A stretch of DNA of 64,000 bases, from assembly GCA_028386065.3 (NCBI GenBank), contig JAKUCV010003306.1, forward strand, positions 63,640-127,639, written 5' to 3'. The stretch is from Turnera subulata (lineage: Eukaryota > Streptophyta > Magnoliopsida > Malpighiales > Passifloraceae). Made by a program: the position numbers and the translations under genes. Positions 1 to 14,650 of the stretch are shown in pieces (position 1 is the first letter of the stretch; every line of letters begins with the position of its first letter). The notes beneath the pieces are model-generated. The model ran no database searches and had not been told where the DNA came from. It saw only the letters and a program-made list of their open reading frames with translations.

Positions 1-3000
1 TAATGGATCTGAGTCCTGTCCGAGGGTACGCTTCAGCTCGCCCTGTACGCTCCTGCACTACAAACAACTCATCCTACGGGATGAAACCCCGCAGGCGAGG
101 GGTGAGTCCGAAGTGCTCACCGACGAAAGATAAAAAATGATATATAATCATCCATAATACTTTCGAAGTAAACACAACAATCACAACAATAAGCACAAAC
201 AATCACAACACAAGAAAATTACCATAACAACTATACCAAGACCAAAAGAATGCTTAACTATTTTTATTACCAATTTTATCTTCCGGGCCCCGTCACTGGA
301 CAAGCTAGGGTCGTACCTGGTTATTAACTAATTCTGGATGCCAGGCCCCACCACAATCTAGGATCAACATCCCCATATCACAAATCCGGGATCAACATCC
401 CAATGTCACAAATCCGGGATCAACATCCCAATATCACAAATCCGAGATCAACATCCCAATATCACAAATCCGGGGTCAACACCCCAACCAACTAACCCAC
501 TGGCCATGTCACCACAGAACTAGTCTCTAACCATCTAGTCGTACCACTACTTTCCAAGTGACCATTATACCATCATCTCAAATTCCAGTCCAAATCCATT
601 ACTCTTTCATCAGTTACCCAATTTCTATTATCTTAGATTAACTCCACAGACTCAATCTCTTATCTCAATCTCATGACACAAATTATTCAAAATTAACAGC
701 TCAGCATTATTTCCAACACAATATACACAAGTATATCACAATCCAACAACAGCATCAACAATTCCACAGCAATCAGTAACAGTCAATAATTATTCCAACA
801 GATCAATCTAACAACAAAAATACACAAACAACAAAGATACACACACAGCATTACGGGCACATATCAAGGTTTATCCATCCTCACCTGATGTGTCTCTGAA
901 ATTGCTATCCGGTCAAATCTCGATACCCTATATGTACATATAGGAACACGATAATCACTTATAATGCATAAACAAAGATAATTATGCATAATGCCGGTTT
1001 AGAAATCGTTATACGGCTTGTCTTATATCCAATTTTTATTGTTTCCATAAATTTCTTTCATATGATGTTAACCTCTTTATTCAATATACTATCTATACTT
1101 AATTTCAAATTGAAACCGAAACCGAGTTTCCTGTTGATATTCTAATTATACTTAATGTTAAATTAAAACCGAATCCGAACGTTCAAGCCGATATCCCGGC
1201 CCATTAGTCGCTCGTGTCAAATACATATTTACGATTAGTACAATAGCTCATTAAATAATACAAAAGTTATCTAATATTTAATGGAATGAAATTCATACGT
1301 AATAATATAACAGATTAATATAAAATCTCTAGTGGTAAATAATGTATCCAGTAGTAGGTATATAGTATTCCGTCAAGCCAATAATACAAATCTTAATATT
1401 CTAAAAGTATAGTAAAACATACTTTGGTCATAGAATAAATTCCATCCGGTTATGTATTTATAATTAACTTATAATTTCATAATTAATTCCAAGATGATGT
1501 TTTTTTTTTTTTAATCTATAGATTAATTCATTTACCATTGTTTTTAATTTACAAATTAATTCATTAACCAATTGTAATATCACACGTCCATCGGGTCCGT
1601 TATTAGATTGTCAAAAGCATACGTGTCTCGGGAACATGGGCCTCCGTACGTTCGGCCCGTCTCCGAGTCCGTTGTGCAAACCGAGCCCAAACCCGAGCTC
1701 ATGGTATAAATCGAGTCCAAGGAATTACCCAAAGATCGGTTTCCGGGCTCGCCGAAAACTCGCCGGATTTCGGCCGAGGTACTGTTCACGACACCATTCC
1801 AGTTACTGCTCTTCAACCAAAACATCCAGACCACCGAACAGGAACACCACCAAAGCCACTGCTAGCACCATCGCCATACCGACGGCCACACACCGGTGAG
1901 CGGAACTCCACCAAACTACCACATCCACCATCCAAATCAATCCAACCCAGAGCCATAACAACCCCACCGGAGACATCACAGCCAGCCCAAATCCACACCC
2001 AATCCAAACAACACAGCCACAATAAAAAAAAAGAACAACAACAACCAAAACCCGATTAGATTAATCTAACTTGAGCCGGGTTTAAAGAAAGAGAAGGGAA
2101 AGTGGGAAGAGTCGTCGCCGTGACTTACCCACACCACTCCATTGTTGGTGACGATATGGGAGGAGAGGCGGCCAGAAGAGAAAGGGAGGGAAGGAGATCG
2201 GGCGGCGACGGCGTTTGGCGGTGTGTTACAGGCGTCAGGTAGCAGGAGAGAGGGAGCAAGTGACCCTGCTCCTTGGTTGTCCCGCCCCGGCGACCACTAC
2301 CGGAGGCGGCGCGTCACGAACAGAAGCAGGTGATAGGGGAGCAGAGGCAGCGAGAAGTGATGGTAGCGACGGATCGTGGGTGACAGCCGAGCTTGTCTCG
2401 TCCGGCGGCGCTTGCGAGCAGAGCAGGGACGACGGCTCGCCATGGCGACGGAGGGAGGAAGAGATAAGGAAGGGGTTGGTAAGTGGGGTCGACGGCTAGA
2501 GTTGCAAGGGTCGGTGGCTGTGATAGATGGAAAGGAACGGTGGCGGCTTGGTGGTGAGAGAGAGACGTAAGGGAGAGAAAGGAAAGAGGTTGATGTTGGG
2601 GTGGGTGCAGAGGAGGCAAGGGGAAATCGGGAAGGAGAAGAGGAAAATAAAGAAGGAAAAAAAAGGAAAGGAAGACAAGAAGAAAACAGGGCCGGCAGCT
2701 GGAAGAAAAGAAAGTGGTGGAGGGGTAAGTGGTCACGGGTGGAGAGGCGGCTGAGAAGAAAGAAAAAGAGAAAGAAAAAGGAAAAGGAGAAAGGAAGGAA
2801 AAGAGAGAAAAGAGAGAAGAAAAGTGGGGCCCGCGCGGCTGGGGAAAAACCTGGAGAGAGGAAGAACTGTAACCGGGAAAGAGGAGAAAGAAGAGTGGCC
2901 TCGTGGCAAGCCACATTTGGCCGGTCCGGGTTCTCGTGTCGGAATCTCGTAAACGGAGGGATACTCCCGCCTTTCCGAAAAATTCCGTCCCGAGTCCAAA

Positions 3001-3240
3001 AATACAACTTGGGCTCGGAAAATTCGATTAATCCTCCTGAGCATCGACCAACTCTCAGAACTGAAAACCGAGGCTCGGTTAGTTAGGAAGAAACTCCCGA
3101 GTGTGGGAAAACTCTCGGTTTCGAAAAACGACCCCCGATTTACCTTGAATTAATTACCCAAGATTAATTCATTCGGTAAATCACTGTATAACGACTTTAA
3201 CTGTCTCGGTAAAAATCCAAATTTTACCAGGGCTGTTACA
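1..3240 (-). mobile_element. Ty3/gypsy LTR, partial (runs off window start)
   Basis: On the minus strand an LTR starts at 3240 with TGTAACAGCC, directly preceded by a purine tract, and extends toward position 1. The PPT text (aaggggggtagaa before TGTAACA) is typical of plant chromoviruses of the Tekay/Del type; that family assignment is from knowledge and is not proven here. The first ~130 bases match, with divergence, the tract near 62826-62950, including a shared stretch around gtgagtccgaagtgctcacc, so the same LTR family occurs at both ends of the window. The LTR end lies outside the window. Positions 2442-3240 are strongly purine-rich on the plus strand and are repeated at 4482-5267. No coding sequence is supported here; long minus-strand frames at 2297-3007 are low-complexity Phe/Ser/Leu readings of that purine tract. 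Confidence 0.65.
356..486. repeat. ~29-bp tandem repeat, about 5 units
   Basis: Five consecutive units share the core gatcaacatccc followed by a variant of atatcacaaatccg. The last unit is altered to ggtcaacacccc. The array lies inside the gypsy LTR. Confidence 0.8.
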
Positions 3241-3253
3241 TTCTACCCCCCTT
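3241..3253 (-). other. polypurine tract of the minus-strand gypsy element
   Basis: Read on the minus strand this is aaggggggtagaa, immediately before the LTR start TGTAACA. It marks the internal side of the 3' LTR and fixes the element's orientation. Confidence 0.7.
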
Positions 3254-3384
3254 AAAAAGAATTTCATCCCCGAAATTCCGTCTTATCCGTGAGTCCTGCC
3301 ACGATAAGCTTCTGGCACACTCTGCCAGGTGTCCAAACTCAACATGAGATACCGCTTATACCCTTAAGCGACATCTCATCCGCT

Positions 3385-3392
3385 TATAAATA
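3385..3392 (+). promoter_or_regulatory. TATA box ahead of the antisense ORF
   Basis: TATAAATA lies 35 bp upstream of the ATG at 3427, on the strand opposite to the retroelement. A usual TATA-to-start spacing would give a very short leader, or transcription starting near 3415. Confidence 0.4.
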
Positions 3393-3426
3393 CCGAACCT
3401 CATAGCTGAGACATTCACTCTCAGCC

Positions 3427-3804
3427 ATGGACTCTCCGCTTCGTTCTCGAACGACCTCAGACTCCGAGAACAACAGCTACATCGGCGGCACGGCTTTCCC
3501 GACAAGCTCTGAGGACGAACCTCCGAAGAAGCGGTTCAAGACCGACATCATCGGCCTGAAGGAGCACATGGTCGTTTCCCCAAAACGACGAAAGAAACGT
3601 GCCAGCAAGAAGGCTGAAAACAAGAAAGGCAAGGCGGTAGCTGAGAGCAGCACTTCGCAACAAAAGCTGACGTAGCTGAACGTCTCCCTGAAGAAGATCA
3701 GCTCGGCGGTGGCACAAATCGAACTGGCGTGCGCGGAACTGTTCCCTCACATGAAGACCGTCCAGAAACTTGTAAAAGATCTAGAGAAGCAAGTAACTCA
3801 ATAG
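3427..3804 (+). pseudogene. antisense ORF in retroelement internal region, one internal stop
   Basis: An ATG in good context (gccATGg) opens an 82-codon frame ending at TAG 3673-3675. The same frame then continues for 42 further codons to TAG 3802-3804. The first part is Ser/Asp/Glu-rich, then strongly basic (PKRRKKRASKKAENKKGK, nuclear-signal-like). The part after the stop looks like a short amphipathic helix (SLKKISSAVAQIELACAELF). A single nonsense change in a formerly 125-codon gene is the simplest reading. It lies between the PPT and the second LTR fragment, antisense to the element. Additional and sometimes antisense ORFs near the 3' LTR are known in some plant Ty3/gypsy lineages (for example gene23 of Grande). 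No function is recognised. Confidence 0.4.
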
Positions 3805-4479
3805 AGTACTTCTTCTCCGTTGTAAACCTTATTATAAATAAAATAAGTTTTCCTTTAAAATAAAACTCTTGTGTCTCGAAATCTTGTGTTAAATAGAAAG
3901 ACGAAACATCTCAAGGCAGATTAAAAATCAACAATAAGATTATAAAATCAAATATAAAGAAATCAAAAATTAATACTTGTTTAACAAAATCAAAACAAAA
4001 AGAAATTAAAACCAAAACATGTTTTCATGAACGGTGCTCGTATCGGACGTGAACATCCTCGAATCACGAAACGTAACTCGCACAGCGATGATCACGGGAA
4101 CGTCCTGTGTCCCTCGAAAGAAACGTTACCCACTTGCTCACAAATTTCGCATGAGCCAAAACGTCTGTCTCGTCTCGTATCTCTCCATGATGCCCAAACA
4201 GCTGTAAACTTGTCGCACATGCACTCCACTCGAGATACGGTCCCATCCGTCTAGCCTTAACGGTCACGGATGCAAGTGATAAAAGATGCAAGAAAAATGT
4301 AGTAAGACCATAAAAGAAAAGACAAAGTAGCCAGAGCGAAACAAAATCATGTGATGGAAATAGGCTGAAAAACTCTGGCGTGGTAGTCCGAAAAACGCGT
4401 AAAGTGACAAAGCAATAAATGAAAGCAACGGTAAATTCAAAAAGCAAAATCTTGAAAATCAAAAATAATAATCACGCTC
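3805..4479. other. internal remnant between the two LTR copies
   Basis: No gag or pol motif is visible in any frame. Short frames exist (75 codons plus strand from 4027; 132 codons minus strand to 4064), but I see no recognisable domain. An intact element would carry several kb of pol here, so most of the interior has been deleted. Confidence 0.5.
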
Positions 4480-5267
4480 CCATGGCGACGGAGGGAGGAA
4501 GAGATAAGGAAGGGGTTGGTATGTGGGGTCGACGGCTAGAGTTGCAGGGGTCGGTGGCTGTGATAGATGGAAAGGAACGGTGGCGGCTTGGTGGTGAGAG
4601 AGAGACGTAAGGGAGAAAAAGGAAAGAGGTTGATGTTGGGGTGGGTGCAGAGGAGGCGAGGGGAAATCGGGAAGGAGAAAAGGAAAATAAAGAAGGAAAA
4701 AAAAGGAAAAGAAGACAAGAAGAAAATAGGGCCGGCGGCTGGAAGAAAAGAAAGTGGTGGAGGGGTAAGTGGTCACGGGTGGAGAGGCGGCTGAGAAGAA
4801 AGAAAAAGGAAAAGGAGAAAGGAAGGAAAAGAAAGAAAAGAGAGAAGAAAAGTGGGGCCCGCGCAGCTGGGCAAAAACCGGGAGAGAGGAAGAATTGTAA
4901 CCGGGAAAGAGGAGAAAGAAGAGTGGCCTCGTGGCAAGCAACATTTGGCCGGTCCGGGTTCTCGTGTCGGAATCTCGTAAACGCAGGGATACTCCCGTCT
5001 TTCCGACAAATTCCTCCCGAGTCCAAAAATACAACTTGGGCTCGAAAAATCCGATTAATCCTCCTGAGCATCGACCAACTCTCGGAACTGAAAACCGAGG
5101 CTCGGTTAGTTAGGAAGATACTCCCGAGCGCGGGAAAACTCTCGGTTTCGAAAAACGACCCCCGATTTACCTTGAATTAATTACCCAAGATTAATTCATT
5201 CGGTAAATCACTGTATAACGACTTTAACAGTCCCGGTAAAAATCCAAATTTTACCCGGGCTGTTACA
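4480..5267 (-). mobile_element. truncated second copy of the gypsy LTR
   Basis: Positions 4482-5267 repeat 2442-3240 nearly base for base, with a handful of substitutions and one ~12-bp deletion in the purine run near 4805. The copy starts with TGTAACAGCC on the minus strand and breaks off at ccatggcgacgg, so the rest of this LTR is missing. By strand order it is the remnant of the 5' LTR, joined by deletion to the 3' end of the interior. Confidence 0.7.
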
Positions 5268-6420
5268 AATAATCATTATTCTAATCACTATTCAATGCAT
5301 GGTTTGGTGGGTTATTATGCTTTGATCTATCAAAATGATCAAGGTTTAAATCCTACTTTTGTTATATGTTGTTCTATTTTAAGCTTTATGCTGATTTTTT
5401 TTACCTTTATTTAGTTGCCCCCCTAGGTGTAATTCCTGGATCCGCCCCTGCCTACTTGTTATTGCAGTCTATAAATAGCCTTCATATCCTCATTAACACA
5501 AGAAGGCAGGGTATTAGAAATCAAAAAAATTATTTTATTGAGCTTGCTAAGTGCACATAAAATCTTTGAGAAATCTTTGAGCTTTATTTGTATTAAACAG
5601 TGAGTCACTCTTTGCGTATTAGATTGAGTTAGGTTAAAATTTTGAGCCTTTTAAAAAGCTTTGGGTATATGTTTGGGTTGAGTCTTTATAAAAGTCTAAG
5701 TTTAGAGTTGAACTTTGAAAAAACTCTTGTAAAGATTGTTGCTTGAGTATTGAAAAAGTTAGGTTATAATAGGTTGGGTTTCACCTTAGAAGAAATCACG
5801 ATATAGTATTGTTGGAAAATCTCAAGAGGGAGTATTGAGTAGTGGATATTTCCGTTAAGGGAAACCACTCTAAATCCTTGTGTCTTATGATTGTGTACGA
5901 TTGCTCTCTCCATGCCTTTTTCAATCTTTGTGTTCTTTCATTACCCATAATTTTGGTGGCAACCCAAAATTGCCACAAAGTTGTTTTAGGAACTAATTTA
6001 CCCCTATTAGCTATATTGGGATTATAACACTCAGGATTATTTAAAATTAATTCCTCCATGATAGATGCTCTCTTCATTATCTACTAAACGTTCTCTTGAA
6101 ATTTCTTCCCAACTGGGGAAACATCTTGAAAATATTCAAAATAATTAAAAATTTTGTAATATAAGAATTACAATATATATGAAAAATCTCATATGTGTAA
6201 TTTCAAAATGTGTAGAGAATAGAAAAAGACATGTGTGTAAATCTGATGATGATGATTAATAAGATGCTTATGATTAATTAATTGTATTTATTGACATAAT
6301 GCTCACACTAAATTGACACAATGCTCATGTTGTTACACTTTGATATTAGAGACACGAAATCGGTTTTAATCAGAAAAGGCTAATTCACACCCCCGACCAC
6401 TTTGGGCCAACAATGTGTTT
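5268..6420 (+). other. spacer with degenerate LTR-like tract
   Basis: The tract has a TATA-like tctataaatag near 5470. It also has a stretch around 5830-5890 (gagtagtggatatttccgtt, then gaaaccactctaaatcc) that resembles the R/U5 part of plant copia LTRs, and a weak primer-site-like text near 6340. I could not define ends or a target duplication. The minus-strand frame at 5796-6077 has no recognisable domain. Confidence 0.25.
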
Positions 6421-6937
6421 ATGTAAATTAATTATTTAAATAAAATAGAATGAAAAATTAATTAGAGATGATGTCCAAAGTATTTATATAGGTTTTAGTT
6501 TTATATTTTTTAAAGAAATTAAAGTGTACTAAAAATATATAAAAAATAGTAATTAATTTGCCTTATCTGGTTGATACCTTTACACTTAAAAAATATAAAT
6601 AAATTATAATAATAATTTTAAAAACTAAGATTTTTGATAATTAATAAATTCATTTGAAGTTGGGTTCTAAAATTTTACCCACCCTTAACGAAGAAAAGCA
6701 CCTTTTACCATTTATACACCCAAGCTTGGTCATGCTGCTCTAATCTTCCCAAGATTATGGAGGTGATAATTATAAATAAACTCAATTTTTTTATATAACA
6801 GAATTATATAAATAATCCACATCCCAACCCTCAAAACCTCAAACCACTGTGCAAATTTATGATTCAAAGAAAGATACCACTACACTACAACTAATATTGG
6901 TGATAAATGAATAAATTTATTTAGTTAAATAATTAAA

Positions 6938-6968
<31 letters not shown>

Positions 6969-7339
6969 TACTAAATTACTAAATTGATATATATTTTTTC
7001 ATTTTATAAAATGAAGTGTCAATAATATTGTCTTTTCATTCTTAATGTAATTGTTCTTTAGGATTATCAATAGAGTTGGGTAACAAAATATATTAGAAAT
7101 GTTATAAAAAAAAATTTGGTACAGTAATCAACAAAAAAAATAGCATATGGGAGCTTATTTGAATAAAGAAAATGCTTAATGTATATTTTAATTTGAATAA
7201 AGTATTTGCTTGCAAATTTTAATTTGGTTACATTTATGCAATGTCTAAATAGACCAAAATATAGTTTTACCACATAAGCAAATGTATACATAATTGTATT
7301 TTCAACTCTTCAAAGAACACTCCATTTTTTTCCGTTCCC
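6421..7339. other. AT-rich spacer
   Basis: No gene is seen. A (TA)n run occupies about 6943-6968. The frames here are short and AT-biased. Confidence 0.6.
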
Positions 7340-7347
7340 CTTGCATC

Positions 7348-7890
7348 TAGACTTGGCAAAAAGGGTATTGATACTACAACCCGACACGAACTCGACACGA
7401 AATTAGCAGGTATAGGTCAGAGATCTTCAACCCGTTCAGTTAAATGGGTTGACCCGATACGACACGAAAATTAGCAAGTCAGGTCCGACGATTATATTTA
7501 GGGTATAGATATTTTACTAATTTAATATAAGACTTACTTAATATTTAAGGCCAAAGATACTAAAATTATTCAAAAATATTTCTATAAATGCTTTAAAATA
7601 TTATTATATTATGATTTTATAATTTATAATTTTATTTAATAGATGAGAAAATCTAATTATATACTTATTTACTTAAAAAATACAACGACATGTGCAAAAT
7701 AGAAAAATTTCAAACTGATTTTTTGGCTTGTTAGACTTAATAGGTAGCCCGTGAGTCAACCCGAACCCGACACGATAATAAACGGGTTGGACATGACACG
7801 ACACGATTATTAAATGGGTTGGGTCGGGTTGAAGAATTGGAACCCGTTTACCTGTTCAACCCGACACGACAACAGGAATTGTCAGGTCTA
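7348..7890. mobile_element. non-autonomous hAT element (543 bp)
   Basis: The ends are imperfect inverted repeats: TAGACTTGGCAAAA at the left, and TAGACCTGACAATT when the right end is read on the minus strand. They are flanked by 8-bp direct repeats cttgcatc (7340-7347) and cctgcatt (7891-7898), matching at 6 of 8. Subterminal repeats of the type aacccgacacgac / gggttgggtcgggtt occur near both ends, a usual layout for plant Ac/Ds-type hAT elements. There is no transposase ORF. Confidence 0.75.
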
Positions 7891-7898
7891 CCTGCATT

Positions 7899-10800
7899 GC
7901 CTCCTACTTCATACTAACATATTGTGATATTTACACGTTGTATAGAATAATTATTCTAACCACTTTTTTGCCAATTTTTTTATTTTTTAAAAACAATGCA
8001 TTAAAATTTTTCCCGTTATACAAGGAGACTTTACTTATTGACCTAATATACAAATGATAATTTCTCTTTATTTCCACTCAGTAGTATTTCTTCAAAAATA
8101 TTATTTCAAATTTTCAATTTTTTTCATAATGTTTATGTAAATGTATTTTATTCCGACCCAACTAATAATATTAGATTTACGCTTTCTATCTTTATAAAAT
8201 TTCTTAGTATTTTTTTATTTATCATATTTCTGAATATGTATATTTAACTTTAATATCTTATTAAAGTTTTTATTCATATATAATTTCTTAATTATATTCT
8301 TAATTACTTTATGAACCAAAATAATTATTTATTTTTTAATTTTTATCATAGAATAATTTATGGATGATATTTTTGTATCTAATTTTTTTTATGTATTATC
8401 ATTCCTTTATTTTGATATAATTTTTTCATTTAAAATTTGTTTGGATTGTGTTGAAAATATCAACAAGGTTTGAACTTTTATATTAAACTAGTTTTTTCTG
8501 CATGTGCGATGCACATGTATAGTATTATGTTTTTTAAATCACATGGTATAGTGTTAGTCATTATTTTGAGAAGAATTTATATATAATGAAGTCAATTTTT
8601 TTTTAATATAATCTAGGCAACCGGATAAGTATTATTTAGAATTAGTTTATGTAGTGGAATAAGAATTTATAAATCAATCATTGTTGATAATATTTATTAA
8701 TCCTTTGATATTCAAACTTACATAATTTTAATTATTAAATTATATTATTAATGAAGGAGAATATTAAATTATATCATTATTTTTTATTATTATTTCTTTT
8801 CGTGATTGTTTATTTTTTCTGATAGCTTACGTTAACTATTGGACTCTAATTTAATTTTTCTTTATTATAATTCTTGTTGACAACAAACTATAAACATAAC
8901 AGTTATGAATTCCTATGATTATTTTTTTCCGTTATTAATTTTTATCGTAATCACTGTTCTTGTTCGTACTTTTTATTCACTATTCGACTCTCCTTCTCCA
9001 AAATTCTTCTTGACAAAAAATTACAAACACATATTCCATGAACTCTTGTGATTATTCTTCTTCATGATTATTCTTTTTAGTAAACGTTATTTTTGTTCAT
9101 TGTTTTCGCTGACTTTTTGGTTGTTCTTCTTCATAGTTCTATTATTTTCAATAAGTATTATTTTTAAAATTTTTTAGTAATTATTGACAAAATATAAAAT
9201 AAATACTTGTATTAAATAATTTTATTATTTTTTAATTATTTTTTTCATAAACGTCGTTGTTGTTATTGGTAGTTTTTGTTGACTATTCGGTTGTTCTTTG
9301 ATTTTTTCTTGATCGTTCTTGTTGAGTTATTGTAATTATTCATCTCTATGATTATTTTTTTTTGTAGACGTTGTTCTTCTTCGTAGTTTTTGCTAACACT
9401 TTTAATCATTAAATTGAGAAGAACTTATATATAATATAGACAATGATTTTTGTATTAGAGTAGAAATTTATAAATCTATTTTTATTCTCCATAATTCTTA
9501 TTGATAATAGATTACAAAAAAAATATATATGTCGTGAGATGTTAGCCGAATTGTTTTCCAATACAAGACAATAAAGGCAATATTTATTATACCCAAGACA
9601 AATGTGCAACGTAATATGTGAAGCAAAGAACAATGCTACCTGTTTCTGCAATTTAATTTTGTTGCTTTGTCCACCGCGATTCTTGCACGCCGCACCACAA
9701 CTGATCTACCTATCCACCACTTCTACCATTTATTCTTGAGATTGTAATCTAGGTCACGATCTTTTGTTTTATCTAATTTTTTTCTAGCTCCGCTACCACT
9801 TGCTAGCAGCTCTTACGATTATTTTTTTTGCATATGTTACTCCTGTTCATAGATTTCGTTGACTCTTCGGTAGTTCTTCATCATAGTTCTATAATTTTTC
9901 AATAATTATTGTCTTTGTAATCCATAAAAGTTGTTGAGAAAATATAAATAAATATTTACATATTAATCATTTTCTTGAAAAGAATTTATATATAATATAG
10001 AAAATTTTTTATTATTCTTATTTTTAATTTTTGTTGACTATTTAATTTTTTTTTCAATTTTTTTCACCATAGTTCTTATTAAAGATAAATTATAAATTCA
10101 TCTATCATGAGTTCTTGTAATCATTCTTCTCCATGATTATTTCTTGTTTATAGTTTTCACTGACTCTTTTGTTGTTCTTCTTCGTACTTCTATTGTTTTA
10201 CAGTAATTATTATTTTTTAATTCTTGTCTGTTGTTCAGAAAATATAAATATAGGCTTATATATTATTCTTTATATTGGGAAGAACATGTATATAATGTAG
10301 ACAAAAATTTTCTTTGATAATCTAGACAAACGAATTGTTTACAAATTAGTTTTGTATTAAAAATTCATAAAAAGATCGGTTAATAATATTTTCCAATCAT
10401 TTGATATTCTAAGTTATATAGTTTTAATTATTAAGTTTTATTATTATGGAATGGAATTAGTAAATTATATTATTATTTTTTTATTATTATTCATTTTCGT
10501 AGTCGTCGTTCTTGTTGTTAGTTTTCGTCCACTATTCGAGTGTTCTTCGATTTTTATACAAATACATCCATCATGAGTTCTTTTGATTATTCCTCTCTAT
10601 GATTATTGCTTTCTGTATACTTAATTTGTTCTTGTTCGTAGATTTTGCTGACTCTTCGAATGTTCTTCTTCATATTTCTATTATTTTTTCAATAATTGTT
10701 GTTCTTTGTAATGCTTGGTAGTTGTTGAGAAAATATAAATAAAGGTTTATATATTAGTCATTATCTTGAAAAAAACTTATATATAAATGTAAACAAATAT

Positions 10801-11371
10801 TTTTTTAATATTTTCAAAATTTTTAGAATTAATTTTTGCATCAGAATAGGAATTTATATATTGATTAATCATTTGATATGCTACATTATATTTGTTATTA
10901 TTTAAATTTAAGTAGGAATATTTTTGTACCTCAATTTCGGCTAAGTTCTATAGTATATGTAGATTATATTTTCTTAACATTTTTTGTGAGTCATAGTATA
11001 TGTAGATTATATTTTCTTAACATTTTTTTGGGAGTTATAATACTTCTTATAAATTTATACTAATTATCTAGACCTCCCCTCCCAAGCTAAAAAAAAAAAA
11101 TTCCAGCAAAGAAGAATTGGATGGCATGTATATATTGGAGGCCCTATAATTTAATAGTTTAATATAAACATAAAGAAATTAAGCAATGAAGAAGTTGATG
11201 GCATGCCATATATTATAGGTACAATAGGAATAATAAGTAGATATATATTATTTTAGAATTAGTTTTTGGATAAGGATAAGATTATAGCTATTAAGATTTT
11301 AAACATTAAATTTTAGTATGATAGGTTGTCTAGTTAATATCTATGTTTATATATTGATATATTGATAATAA
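7899..11371. repeat. AT-rich region with diverged dispersed repeats
   Basis: A module recurs near 8551, 9400, 9960, 10260 and 10750: a text like cattatcttgaaaagaac, then ttatatataatgtagacaa. Between them a second module recurs (ttcgttgactattcggttgttcttcttcatag, with variants). Spacing is irregular, roughly 300-850 bp, so this is a decayed family and not a clean satellite. No gene is supported; the longest frames are about 80 codons and compositionally AT-driven. Confidence 0.5.
10951..11036. repeat. 43-bp tandem duplication
   Basis: The text beginning tagtatatgtagattatatt occurs at 10951 and again at 10994 with almost no change. Confidence 0.8.
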
Positions 11372-12809
<1,438 letters not shown>

Positions 12810-12970
12810 TAATAATAATTAATTAATAAAGGGTAATTGGGTCAATTTTAATTAATGAAGGGTAATGAGTCAATTTGTCAGCTTTTCTAGAATTGGTGCT
12901 TTTATATAGTATATAGATATAGATATATTTTTTTAAATATCCCTTCATACCAAAATTCATGCTCCCTCTC

Positions 12971-13954
12971 TGTTTTTTTGCCAGAAAAACATAGTTGTAT
13001 TCAACTAAATGGGAAGAACCGGTTACATCTGAAGACATAAATATAAATAACAGTAAGGATTAAATCCGGGATTATACTAAGGAATTTGGGGATTGAATTA
13101 ATGTCAGAACAAACAATCCAATTCAATCCCCAATTTTGCCAATCCCATATCCTAAAACATACTTGCTCCATACAAGTATAACATATGAAAAACAAAAGGC
13201 AGGCCTCTATAATGCTAGCACGAGCATGCTGAGATGGAAATCGGAGCAGGCATAAATAAACAGTGACATCTTCGGGGTGCATGCTTGCGATGAGTGGGGG
13301 AACATCTACAAGTAGAATGAACCACTCTAGTGCTAAGCACTTTAAACTTGTCACCAGAGAACTTTGAATTCCGGAATTGGCTCTATTAACATCTTGTATG
13401 TCATGTAGCATTACAAAGCAAGAAGGATACACCGAAATCCATCCTTGCTTAATCACCAGTTCAAAAACAAAAACCACCAAGCTTGGGTCAAGGTCATCGT
13501 CATCGTCATCATCATCGCCATCTCCTTCGTCGTCGCCGGAGCTGGAGCCGTCACCATCACCGAAGCCCGTACCCATGGCCATCACGGATCTACCGCCACT
13601 GTTGTCGGTGCCGTCATCGCCTCTATTGCCGGTGCCACTGTCTCCCATTTGGCACAAATCACAGCAGCCCATGAAAGGAGAAGACCCCTGCTTAAAAAAA
13701 CACACACTAGGTACGGCTAAATAACTTAAACTCAACTGAGAAGAGAGCACTGGATTGGGAGGTTGAGAATTGTAACTGGAAGGTTTATTGGACTACCACA
13801 AACTTTGGATGAAAACGTGAATTGAAAATAATAAGATCTGAGATTTCAGATCTGGTTTTCAATTTTGAATTTGCAGAAAATTTTTAGTTAGACTCGAGAG
13901 AGAGGGTAAAGAGAAAACTCATGGTGAGAGAGGTTCGTGTGGAGAGATTTGCTC
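12971..13954 (-). pseudogene. probable retroposed sequence with 17-bp target duplication
   Basis: The 17-mer aattcatgctccctctc occurs at 12954-12970 and 13955-13971, flanking 984 bp. A T7 run right after the left copy would be a short poly(A) tail of a minus-strand transcript. The minus strand holds an open frame ending at 13001. From its first ATG (13670-13672) it is 223 codons, with CCDLCQMG near the start, a Gly/Asp-rich part and a run of eight aspartates. No known domain is recognised. A retroposed, intronless copy of an unknown gene fits. The short tail and the lack of a recognised parent leave doubt. Confidence 0.4.
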
Positions 13955-14551
13955 AATTCATGCTCCCTCTCGATAGGCACAATTAACGCACTACTAATAA
14001 ACAAAAAAGGAAATGGAAAAATCTACCTCGCTGGCAACGGCGTCGTCTCGTACACAAAAGTATAGAAATCCATGTTCACCACCCGCAAATAATTCACGCG
14101 CAACTTGATTTAACACGTTTAGCGATACCCGCTGGCGTGGCAATTAAACAAAAAGAGTGCAAAGCATCTACCAAACACGCGCGTACCTATACTCTGGTAA
14201 GACTCCATGGAAGAACGTTTTTGGGTTTTTGGTACGGATGGTACCCATATTTTATGGTTTGAGACAATCATGTACCTACAACTTTTCTCGAGACATTTAT
14301 GTATCTGGAGTTTTAGCGAGCAGGTCAGTCATGGGTCTCGGGCTGGGTATCTGCTGACGTGGAAGCTGCCCAAAATTGGGCTGCTGCCCGTAACTCAAAA
14401 CGACGTCGTTTCATCACGATACGACGTCGTTTTGACGTCCACATGGCAAAGGTGGATCCCATCATCCAAATACCTGACCCAACTACCAACCCTGTTTTAC
14501 CCAAACCGATCCAAACCCCTCCGACTCGGATGACCCCATACCCACCCACCC

Positions 14552-14589
14552 AACAATAATAATAATGATAATGACAATAATAATATAAC

Positions 14590-14647
<58 letters not shown>

Positions 14648-14650
14648 GTA
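14552..14650. repeat. (AAT)n microsatellite
   Basis: A long run of aat/ata units with a short agt interruption near 14647. A mirrored run lies at about 16438-16520 in the other arm. Confidence 0.9.

Noticed and set aside
2297..3007. Long minus-strand frame of 236 codons, with a near copy at 4472-5071
   Set aside because: It is a low-complexity Phe/Ser/Leu reading of a purine-rich LTR tract; other frames of the same tract are equally open.
5796..6077. 93-codon minus-strand frame
   Set aside because: No domain or context supports it; it lies in a decayed LTR-like tract.
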